A DNA stretch of 64,000 nucleotides, taken from NCBI RefSeq assembly GCF_008369915.1, contig NZ_VSRN01000001.1, positions 806,001 through 870,000 on the forward strand, written 5' to 3'. Below the pieces are notes generated by a model that made no database searches, was not told the DNA's origin, and worked only from the letters and a program-made list of their open reading frames with translations. The DNA is from Dyadobacter sp. UC 10. GTDB lineage: Bacteria > Bacteroidota > Bacteroidia > Cytophagales > Spirosomataceae. The translations under genes were made by a program, and so were the position numbers. Shown here piece after piece: positions 1 through 7,736 of this stretch. Positions within the stretch are counted from its first letter, which is position 1; every line of letters starts with the position of its first letter.

Positions 1-2
1 TA

Positions 3-1754
3 GATGACCAGGACTTTGGCGACCTGAAAGATAATTTTGCCATTTACGCGAGCGGAACTATCAATATCAAAAAGACGACCAACATCGTTTTCCGGCTGGT
101 GTGCGACGACGGCGGCAAGCTTTTTATCGATAACAAACTCGTCGCCGACAACGGCGTCAACCACCCACTGCAACCGACCGACGCAGAAATTATCCTGAAA
201 CCGGGCAAACACCCGTTTAAGGTGGAATATTACCAGGGCGGATTCGGCAAAGGACTTTCACTGCAATGGAGACCATACGGAAGCAAAGAATTTACGGTCG
301 TTCCGCCTTCTGTATTCACCTACAAAGGCGCGGACATCAAGCGCACCGGGCAGACTGCTATCGAGGTAAAAAAAACTGACGTTCCCGGCGACGGGTCGCC
401 GCTCGCAGCAGTGCACCCAAGCTTTACATTATCGCAGGCTCGCCCCGATAACTTCCAGCCAAGAGTAGGCGGAATGGATTTTCTGGCCGATGGCAGAATG
501 GTGGTAAGTACCTGGGATTCGCTGGGTTCGGTTTACATTGTCGATGGCCGGAAAGCAGTTTCTCCAAACGATATCAAAGTAAAACGCATTGCCTACGGAC
601 TCGCCGAGCCGCTGGGTTTGAAAGTGGTCGACGACGAGATTTATGTGATGCAAAAGCAGGAGCTGACCAAGCTGGTGGATCTCAACAAAGACGAGCTGAT
701 CGACGAGTACCAAACCATTTGCAACGGCTGGAAAGTCTCCGCCAACTTCCACGAATTCGCGTTCGGGCTGGTGTACAAAGACGGCTACTTCTATGGAACA
801 TTGGCGACCGCCATTAATCCGGGTGGCGCGAGTACCAAGCCGCAGATTCCGGACCGCGGAAAAGTAGTGAAAATCTCCAAAAAAGATGGTTCATTCACCT
901 TCGCGGCATCCGGCCTTCGTACCCCTAATGGAATCGGGTTGGGTGTGGATGATGAAATTTTTATCGCCGATAACCAGGGCGACTGGCTGCCTGCGAACAA
1001 GATCATTCATTTGCAGGAAGGCGCCTGGTACGGCTCGCGCTCGGTGGATTTTGAAGGTACCGCCAACAAAAAAGAAGCGCCGCCGGTAGTCTGGCTCACG
1101 CAGGATGAGATTGGTAACTCACCCAGCCAGCCTGCAAAACTGAATGTGGGACCTTACAAAAACCAGATGATCCATGGCGATGTAACCCACGGTGGTATTA
1201 AACGCGTGTTTGCCGAAAAAGTAAATGGCGCCTACCAGGGAGCCGTTTTCCGGTTCACGCAAGGATTGGAAGCGGGCGTTAACCGCCTGGCCTGGGGGCC
1301 TGATGGATCACTTTACATTGGCGGCGTGGGTTCAACCGGAAACTGGGGACATACCGGCAAGCTGGGTTATGGGCTGCAAAAGCTGACTTTCAACAACAAA
1401 GCAGCCTTTGAAATGCTGGCAGTCCGTGCCAAATCCGATGGTGTGGAGATTGAATTTACCGAACCTTTGAAAGAAGGTGTTGGGGAGAAAGCGTCTGATT
1501 ACGGAATCCGGCAATGGTGGTTCAAACCAACCGGCGATTACGGCGGGCCGAAACTGGACGATGAAAATCTGAATGTAAAATCTGTGAAAGTATCAGCCGA
1601 CCGCAAAAAAGTAACCTTGCAGCTGGCAGGCATGAAAGCCAGACACGTAGTGTATATTCATTTGAATAAAAAAACCATTGTCAGCCAAAGCGGTGCCGAA
1701 CTTTGGAGCACGGAAGCCTGGTATAATATGAACCAGATCCCGGGAAGTATCTAA
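3..1754 (+). CDS. PA14 domain / quinoprotein-type beta-propeller dehydrogenase, 5' truncated
   Basis: The frame is open from the window edge, so the true start lies upstream; the GTG at 99 falls inside the PA14 domain. The first ~90 residues visible carry a PA14-like carbohydrate-binding segment (FRLVCDDGGKLFIDNK, then YYQGG and LQWRPYG). From about residue 140 the protein resembles the soluble quinoprotein glucose/sorbosone dehydrogenase propeller (GGMDFLADGRMVVSTWD, ASGLRTPNGIGLG, NRLAWGPDGSLYIGG). The last ~100 residues look like an extra beta domain. Such proteins are usually secreted and act on sugars or glycans; the substrate cannot be told from sequence. It ends 66 bp before a convergent gene, with a shared terminator between them. 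Confidence 0.8.
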   Translation, partial: DDQDFGDLKDNFAIYASGTINIKKTTNIVFRLVCDDGGKLFIDNKLVADNGVNHPLQPTDAEIILKPGKHPFKVEYYQGGFGKGLSLQWRPYGSKEFTVVPPSVFTYKGADIKRTGQTAIEVKKTDVPGDGSPLAAVHPSFTLSQARPDNFQPRVGGMDFLADGRMVVSTWDSLGSVYIVDGRKAVSPNDIKVKRIAYGLAEPLGLKVVDDEIYVMQKQELTKLVDLNKDELIDEYQTICNGWKVSANFHEFAFGLVYKDGYFYGTLATAINPGGASTKPQIPDRGKVVKISKKDGSFTFAASGLRTPNGIGLGVDDEIFIADNQGDWLPANKIIHLQEGAWYGSRSVDFEGTANKKEAPPVVWLTQDEIGNSPSQPAKLNVGPYKNQMIHGDVTHGGIKRVFAEKVNGAYQGAVFRFTQGLEAGVNRLAWGPDGSLYIGGVGSTGNWGHTGKLGYGLQKLTFNNKAAFEMLAVRAKSDGVEIEFTEPLKEGVGEKASDYGIRQWWFKPTGDYGGPKLDDENLNVKSVKVSADRKKVTLQLAGMKARHVVYIHLNKKTIVSQSGAELWSTEAWYNMNQIPGSI

Positions 1755-1771
1755 AATCATCAGCGCAGCCA

Positions 1772-1816
1772 AAAAAGCTGTTATACTGCGGTCAAGCGCC
1801 GGTATAACAGCTTTTT
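1772..1816. terminator. Bidirectional rho-independent terminator
   Basis: Perfect 15-bp inverted repeat: AAAAAGCTGTTATAC at 1772-1786 pairs with 1802-1816 across a 15-nt loop. The stem is flanked by A and T tracts, so it can end transcription from both convergent genes (the dehydrogenase at 3-1754 and the phosphatase at 1820-5605). Confidence 0.9.
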
Positions 1817-1819
1817 GGT

Positions 1820-4800
1820 TTAAAACCAGAAACCGATCTGAAACGCAATGCGTGGTTTCTCTTCCCTTTTTTCTTTTGGAATAAATGCACCCACGGCGAG
1901 TGTAAGAATGTCGACCGGTGCAAACCACAGCCCTCCGCCGTAGCTGTAATGCAATGCCTTTGATTCGTCATCATCTTCGAGCCACACGCGGCCATAGTCG
2001 AAACTTCCGAACAGTCCGTAGGTAAGTGGTAATGTCGGGTTATAGCTGCTGCCGAGCCTTATCCGCAGATCCGTATCGTGCCAGATGCTGCTGTTTCCAT
2101 AGAAACGCTCGGTACGATAGCCCCGTAAACCCTGCTTTCCGCCAAGTGCCGGCATTTGAAAGAATTCATAACTATCCCCAAAAATAAGTCCTGTGCCTAT
2201 CTGCGTAGCTAAGACAATGTTTTCCTTGGGGTCCAGACTGGTATAGTAGGCAAATTTGGCCCGGAATGATCCGAAGTTATTTTGGTTCGCCAGATTAGTG
2301 GTCCAGTTGAAACCCGCATGGAAGCGGATGCCTGTATGCGGTGAAAAAATGTTGTCCACGCTGCTGAAATCGAACATCAACTTTCCCCCGGCAAATTTCT
2401 TGGTTTCAAAAACATCATCGTCCAGCCCGTTTTCCGCACTGGTGATAAACCTCCCGCTTGTTGGCTGAATGTCTGATAGTTCAAAGAACGGGCCGAGCGT
2501 GACGAAACCGGCAGTACCCCCGAAGCGCTTTTTTAAAGCCGGGTAAATATGAAACGCACGCTGCCGCACACGGTAGTAATCCGGGTCATCAACCGGCCTT
2601 TCCGTATCATTGCCCAGTCCGGTGTAGTTGAATGCATAAGTCGGGCCGTGGTAATAGGTGTCGAGATAAAAGTCAAACTTCCTGAATGCGTTGATAAAAT
2701 CACCCGTATAATTCACTTTAAAACCCTTGGTAGCAAAGGCGTAGCTTCCGCCAAACACGTGCGAAGAGGCATAAGGCTCTTTTTTGAAACCATAGCGCAT
2801 CCAGGTTGCGCCCGCACCGAGCAATAAGCCGTCATCAGGGTTAATACCCAGGATCGGAGCAGGAATGGCAATGTCATAGTTGCTGTCCGCGCTGCGTCTG
2901 TCGTATACGTTGTAGCGATAAAGGTTCGTGCGTTTGTCTTTGGTACCGGGACCTAAAACCACTGTATTTTTACGCATATCGTCGTAAATAATGGTTTTTT
3001 TTCTGCCCGCGCTTGTACTGTCGGCAAACACATCCGTTCCCAATCCGCCGATCAGCCTCACCTTGATACCCTTTTTTACATCACCTTTTACAATAAACTC
3101 GTCGTCATCTCCATTGCCATAAACATTGATCGCTTTGGTGATATCCGCGTCGAAAATACGCTCGTAGTTTAAATGTTTAATGCGGCCTTCTCGGCCCTTT
3201 TCATATACCGAAACCTTGGTCCGCTTATCGTCCAGTCTTTCCACCACTACCCGTTCCTCCTCTTCCGTCCCGATCACATTCACACTTTCACTCACAAACT
3301 CATAATGCGTTCTGGCAATCTTTTGCAGGTTATCACGGCGGGTCTTTATGTTTTGGATCAATGCCGGCGACGATATTTTTCTGGCTTCATCGGGCCAGGC
3401 AGCGAAGGCACTGCTGATTACCTCGTCCGTCAGGTTTTTTTGGATAAATTTTGCCTGCTCTTCCCACTGCTCCCAGGTAAGCTGTGTCAAAAACGTCCTG
3501 TCGAAAAGCCGGGCGCTCCATGTGGTCCATTTCATACTCTGGATTTCAGGACTGAAACTTTGCAACTGCCGAAGAAACGGCAATGTCAGTCTTGCCACGC
3601 CGGTCAGCAGGCCGTCGTACATGGAAAATGCCTGGTCTCGGTCTCTCGGAATTGGGCGAAACAATGTGGTACCGTCCTTTTGTTTCACCGAAGACCACGC
3701 CCATTGGTCGTCGTGCCGGTCCCAGTCGCCGATTACAAAATCAAAAAGGCGCGTTCGGACGGCCCATTTTTCGTCCACCTTATTTTTGCCATTTTCCAGT
3801 ATGCTTTCCACCAGTTCGGGTGTGCTTACGATCTTGTCAGGATTCCCGAAAAACGCGGCTTCTTTCCATTTTTTTCCGTCAGGCCGTTCTTCCAGCAAGT
3901 TCATCGTCCCCCCGAAAAGCGCATTGTAACTGGCCAGACCGGGCTGCGACGGGACATAGTAAAGTTTCGGATTGGTATGATAAACCTGGACAGCACCGGC
4001 CAGTACAGGCATACTGAGCGGCGCAAATGGGTTGGTAGACAAAAAATTATCTTCAACCAGGTATTTGGCGGCGATCATTTGATTGAAGGGAAACGGCAAA
4101 AACCGGCTCACGTCTTTGGTCAGGCCGCGTAATGCATATTCTTTTCCCTGTCCGTCGCGCAAGCGCAAAGAATTGGTCTGGTTGCCTCCGCCTTGTTTCA
4201 CAGGCGTTACGCCGCCCTGGTACCGGGCAAGATCCAGAACCGGAAACGAATATTTACGTACATATAAATCCCTATTGTGTTTTCCCAACAGAAAGTTATG
4301 GAACGCGCCGGTGGGTTTGACTTCATGGCTGGTCACAAACCGGCTTGTGGAATCATTATGCTGGTTGTATTCCGTAAATGCGATGGCCGGATCGGGTAAT
4401 TCGACGGTTTGCTTTTCCTTTATTTTTTTACGGAAAACCAATTTTGCGTCTTTCCCGTCTGCGCTGACCTCCCAGAAATTGGTCCATGCTTCGCCTCCTT
4501 CGTAAAAGTTAATCGTTGAATAACCCAGTTTTGACGAAGCAAACTGAGAACCTTTTCCCAGGCTTACCGGGCTATTTTTACTGCCGCTTCCGCTGACAAT
4601 GAATTCCTGTCCGTCGTTTTCGATAAACTGCAAAGCATGTTCGTGGCCGCTGGCAAAGATAAATTTCCCGTTCTTCTTTGCGCCTGCCATTACTGCTGTA
4701 CGCAAATCCTTGTATTGTTTGTTGGCAACGTCCTGTTTGGAACCAATGGTGGCGCGGAACAATGCGCTGATCGTGCCTAACCCCGGAAGTGGGATCCAAA

Positions 4801-5605
4801 GGTCGGGATTGAGCTCTGTAAGCGGGAAAATGTGCTGCTTAATGGTGAAACGTCCCCCATGCGGGCCGTAGGTGTAAGGTGGATGGTGCATAGCAAAAAC
4901 CACGTTTTTGTTACGGTATTTCCTGACCACATTTTCAAAAACAAAGCGGAACTGTTCCCGGTTTTTGATCTCGCATCCGTCGTTGATCTTTGAATCTTTA
5001 TCCCAATCCGTCAGCCACCACTGCGAGTCCACGACGATAACCACCACATTATCATTAAGTTCTATTACTTCCGGGCCGGAGCAGCCGTCGAGGGGCAGGA
5101 AATAGTTTTCATAATCGTCCTTGTCCCTGATGCCCCGCTTTTCATTGATATATTTATCAACAAACTTCTCCTGCCTTTTCAGACCTTTCACGCCCCAGCC
5201 ATGCCAGTCATGATTTCCGGGAAGGAAAATGGGGCGTCCCTTGAAATTATCCAGCGTTTCGAGCTGGGACGTAATCCTGAATTCCGCAACTTTCCTTGCA
5301 GCCGAATCCTCCGACGGCGGCATCCCTCGTTCATAAATATTGTCTCCCAAAAACAGTACTGAACTATTCTTTGACTCGGTTGCCAGCTTGGTTTTGAGAT
5401 ACTCCAAAACCGGGGCGCGGCTTTCCGGCGAATCATTTCCGGCGTCTCCGATCAGATACATGGTGTGTTTCAAAACCAGATCAGCCCCAGGCGCATCCCG
5501 CTCCCACGATAATGCTTCTCTGGAAAATTGTGTTTTATAACTTGCACACGAAAAAGCGCCGATCAGCAAAACCGAAAAAGCAAAAACCCGCAACGCACTT
5601 TTCAT
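1820..5605 (-). CDS. Lipoprotein metallophosphatase fused to a BamA/D15-like outer-membrane barrel
   Basis: 1261 aa. A lipoprotein signal ends at Cys20 (IGAFSC). Residues 45-330 are a calcineurin-type metallophosphoesterase with all metal motifs visible: GDAGND (53-58), GDN (87-89), GNHDW (130-134), HHPP (240-243) and GHEH (320-323). A middle region of ~550 residues has no family I can name with confidence. The last ~345 residues look like a surface-antigen 16-strand barrel, ending in the aromatic beta-signal-like IAFQIGFWF. The arrangement suggests a phosphatase tethered to the outer membrane. The gene is last in a four-gene operon and overlaps the upstream lipoprotein gene by 4 bp. Phosphatase function is family knowledge; the substrate is unknown. 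Confidence 0.85.
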   Translation of the reverse strand: MKSALRVFAFSVLLIGAFSCASYKTQFSREALSWERDAPGADLVLKHTMYLIGDAGNDSPESRAPVLEYLKTKLATESKNSSVLFLGDNIYERGMPPSEDSAARKVAEFRITSQLETLDNFKGRPIFLPGNHDWHGWGVKGLKRQEKFVDKYINEKRGIRDKDDYENYFLPLDGCSGPEVIELNDNVVVIVVDSQWWLTDWDKDSKINDGCEIKNREQFRFVFENVVRKYRNKNVVFAMHHPPYTYGPHGGRFTIKQHIFPLTELNPDLWIPLPGLGTISALFRATIGSKQDVANKQYKDLRTAVMAGAKKNGKFIFASGHEHALQFIENDGQEFIVSGSGSKNSPVSLGKGSQFASSKLGYSTINFYEGGEAWTNFWEVSADGKDAKLVFRKKIKEKQTVELPDPAIAFTEYNQHNDSTSRFVTSHEVKPTGAFHNFLLGKHNRDLYVRKYSFPVLDLARYQGGVTPVKQGGGNQTNSLRLRDGQGKEYALRGLTKDVSRFLPFPFNQMIAAKYLVEDNFLSTNPFAPLSMPVLAGAVQVYHTNPKLYYVPSQPGLASYNALFGGTMNLLEERPDGKKWKEAAFFGNPDKIVSTPELVESILENGKNKVDEKWAVRTRLFDFVIGDWDRHDDQWAWSSVKQKDGTTLFRPIPRDRDQAFSMYDGLLTGVARLTLPFLRQLQSFSPEIQSMKWTTWSARLFDRTFLTQLTWEQWEEQAKFIQKNLTDEVISSAFAAWPDEARKISSPALIQNIKTRRDNLQKIARTHYEFVSESVNVIGTEEEERVVVERLDDKRTKVSVYEKGREGRIKHLNYERIFDADITKAINVYGNGDDDEFIVKGDVKKGIKVRLIGGLGTDVFADSTSAGRKKTIIYDDMRKNTVVLGPGTKDKRTNLYRYNVYDRRSADSNYDIAIPAPILGINPDDGLLLGAGATWMRYGFKKEPYASSHVFGGSYAFATKGFKVNYTGDFINAFRKFDFYLDTYYHGPTYAFNYTGLGNDTERPVDDPDYYRVRQRAFHIYPALKKRFGGTAGFVTLGPFFELSDIQPTSGRFITSAENGLDDDVFETKKFAGGKLMFDFSSVDNIFSPHTGIRFHAGFNWTTNLANQNNFGSFRAKFAYYTSLDPKENIVLATQIGTGLIFGDSYEFFQMPALGGKQGLRGYRTERFYGNSSIWHDTDLRIRLGSSYNPTLPLTYGLFGSFDYGRVWLEDDDESKALHYSYGGGLWFAPVDILTLAVGAFIPKEKREEKPRIAFQIGFWF

Positions 5606-6459
5606 CGGGTGATTTTTTTAAACTTCAAAATATTACCTGAAAACAGGTCATCGCCTTCATTGGAAATATACAAGTTTCCCAGCTTGTCGAAAGCAATGCC
5701 CTCCGGCTGGATAAACGTGTTCCCATTGAGCGTAAAAGCTTCCTTCACTTTCCACTGACTGTCGGTCACGACCAAGAGCTTATTTACAGCCGAAATGACA
5801 TACCAGTCGTTTGTGAGCGGATTTCTGGCAAGGCCGGAGGGCCTGAAACCTCTTTCCACTTTGCCCGTAATCGCTTTAATCTCGTCCACATGGATGGAAA
5901 AAGTGCCTGCAATTTGTGTGGAATCTTTGCCTGGCTCGAATATGTAGCCGGTTACACTGCTCTTGGAATCGTCCTGCTCACAGTTTTTACAGAGCACATA
6001 GATCTTACCCGAAGCTTCGTCCCCAAACATGCCTTCATACTCTCCCTTCGGCAGGATTTTCCTGTATTCTTTGATTTCCTCCACTTCTTCAAAAACCGCT
6101 TCCGACCATGGGAAATGATAAATCACACCATTGCTTTTGAGGATAAAAACCCGGTTTTTCACAATGGTAACATCTTCGTAATCACCTTTTTTAGAAAATT
6201 TTACATTCAGTTGCCTGGGATGGTCCCAGCCGAGGCGATACAGACGCCCGTCTTCATCCTGAACTGCGTAAATCGTGTCCGGATTACCCTGGTTCATGGC
6301 GATGCCTGAAATCTCGAAAAGGCTTTCGGGCATATTGAATTTGTCGGGCTTGCTCAGATCGTAATCTTTGTAGACTTGCTCTTTTTTTGCAGAGTCGCAC
6401 CCGCCCAGGGAAAAGGTTAGCAGGGCAAGCAGGCCGATTTGTTGTAAAAATGTAGTCAT
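5602..6459 (-). CDS. SdiA-regulated-like beta-propeller lipoprotein
   Basis: 285 aa with a lipoprotein signal (FSLGGC, Cys21). The body matches the SdiA-regulated protein family: FEISGIAMNQGNPDTIYAVQ, then DYEDVTIVKNRVFILKSNG, ending with QPEGIAFDKLGNLYISNEGD. These are phytase-like six-blade propeller proteins with no firmly known function. ATG at 6459 is 12 bp after the stop of the HD-PycTM gene, and its own stop overlaps the ATG of the phosphatase gene, so translational coupling is likely. Confidence 0.85.
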   Translation of the reverse strand: MTTFLQQIGLLALLTFSLGGCDSAKKEQVYKDYDLSKPDKFNMPESLFEISGIAMNQGNPDTIYAVQDEDGRLYRLGWDHPRQLNVKFSKKGDYEDVTIVKNRVFILKSNGVIYHFPWSEAVFEEVEEIKEYRKILPKGEYEGMFGDEASGKIYVLCKNCEQDDSKSSVTGYIFEPGKDSTQIAGTFSIHVDEIKAITGKVERGFRPSGLARNPLTNDWYVISAVNKLLVVTDSQWKVKEAFTLNGNTFIQPEGIAFDKLGNLYISNEGDDLFSGNILKFKKITR

Positions 6460-6471
6460 AGTATAGTTAAA

Positions 6472-7701
6472 TCAATGCTCGAAAAGTGCGGAAGCAAGCA
6501 CGAAGGCAATCACGGATATGACTATACCGAACATGAACACATTGTAAGCAACGCGCAGCAGCCTGTATTTTCTGCCCAGGACAACGCCCTGGGAATATAC
6601 GTCCTTGGTCAGACTTCCATAAAGGAACTCGCGGTCGTTCATCATGCGCTGCATACCACTCGAATAGTCCTGATAAGACATCCGGTAAAAATTCCCGAAG
6701 AAAAGCAGGTTCACATTTTTGGTATCAATATCCTCCTGCGTGAACGTGCCGTGTGGGATCGTGGGGCGGGTGGAAAGAATGGAAAAAACCATGGTAACCA
6801 TGCAAACAGTCAGCAAAAGCATGGTCGGAACGATCAGATAGGTATTGTCTTCCAGTTTCCGGATCAGGACACTGAGCAGGACGGAGATGATAATAGAGGT
6901 GGTTGTGATCATGATATGTGCCTTGTTATCAGCCATATCGCTTAGCCTTTGATGGTTATTGGAACTGATCCTGAACATGGTCTCAATCCCTTTGTCCGGA
7001 CGGTCGCTTTTTTGTTTTTTAATGTCGGAAACATCCGGTGTGGTATCGGAGGTTAATGGCTCGGGAGCTGCTTTTCTTACTGGTTCTTCAACTATTCCCG
7101 AAGTTTCCTGCTCTTTTTCTTTCAGTTTTTCAAGGTTCTTTTGCTTTTGTTTACTGAGCAGGTCGCGGCAGTAATCGGTATGGAATGTATGCGATTCCAG
7201 CAATGCAATGGCGCTTTTTCGCCATTGCGCCTTATCTATCTTCTTACCTGCACGCTGCTCCGCTTCCTTGCGCACAAGCTTGTTCCACTCGGGAAACTCT
7301 TGCGTTCCGAAATGGAACACATCGGCGTCGCACACGACTTCCTGAAGGAAATTCTGCGGGTTTTGCGGCCAGATAGTCGCCAGGATACACCCCTCCACTT
7401 CTGAAATAATGTGTTCGTCTACCCCTTCGGCTAGCAGGAATTCGGCAGCCATCGCTGCCCCCCTTTGTTCGTGACCAGCAGCCTGGCCGCTGCTGTAACC
7501 TGTATCATGAAACCAGGCCGCTGTTACCACAATGAAAGTTTCCTTATCATCCAACTGGTAATGGTCCGCGATTCTCACCGCATTGGCCACAACAGCTTCG
7601 GTATGGGCCAGATTATGATAACTCAGCTGCGCCAGTTCTTTTGTACCAAAAAAATGCCGGACGTGATGCCTGACCTTATCTAGCCGATGGTTGTAATTCA
7701 T
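6472..7701 (-). CDS. HD phosphohydrolase fused to a PycTM (Pycsar effector, DUF5706-type) membrane domain
   Basis: 409 aa. N-terminal HD domain: YHN (His29), HT (33-34), the HD pair at 65-66 in AAWFHDTG, and CDAD near 124-127, so the metal site looks intact. A charged Lys/Glu-rich linker covers ~183-240. The C-terminal half matches the PycTM domain: FRISSNNHQRLSDMADNKA (243-261), membrane helices at about 263-281, 288-310 and 384-406, and FYRMSYQDY between the second and third. In Pycsar defence this domain senses cCMP or cUMP and damages the inner membrane. Here it shares a polypeptide with a putative phosphohydrolase. It follows the 798-aa gene by 35 bp. Whether it is a defence or a housekeeping signalling protein is not decided by sequence. 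Confidence 0.85.
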   Translation of the reverse strand: MNYNHRLDKVRHHVRHFFGTKELAQLSYHNLAHTEAVVANAVRIADHYQLDDKETFIVVTAAWFHDTGYSSGQAAGHEQRGAAMAAEFLLAEGVDEHIISEVEGCILATIWPQNPQNFLQEVVCDADVFHFGTQEFPEWNKLVRKEAEQRAGKKIDKAQWRKSAIALLESHTFHTDYCRDLLSKQKQKNLEKLKEKEQETSGIVEEPVRKAAPEPLTSDTTPDVSDIKKQKSDRPDKGIETMFRISSNNHQRLSDMADNKAHIMITTTSIIISVLLSVLIRKLEDNTYLIVPTMLLLTVCMVTMVFSILSTRPTIPHGTFTQEDIDTKNVNLLFFGNFYRMSYQDYSSGMQRMMNDREFLYGSLTKDVYSQGVVLGRKYRLLRVAYNVFMFGIVISVIAFVLASALFEH

Positions 7702-7736
7702 AAAATGTCAGTTTTAATGGCGCACTTCATTTTGCA

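Noticed and set aside
3173..4132. Long plus-strand frame (319 codons) inside the phosphatase-barrel gene
   Set aside because: Antisense to a protein with clear domains; its own translation is compositionally odd and has no recognisable domain.
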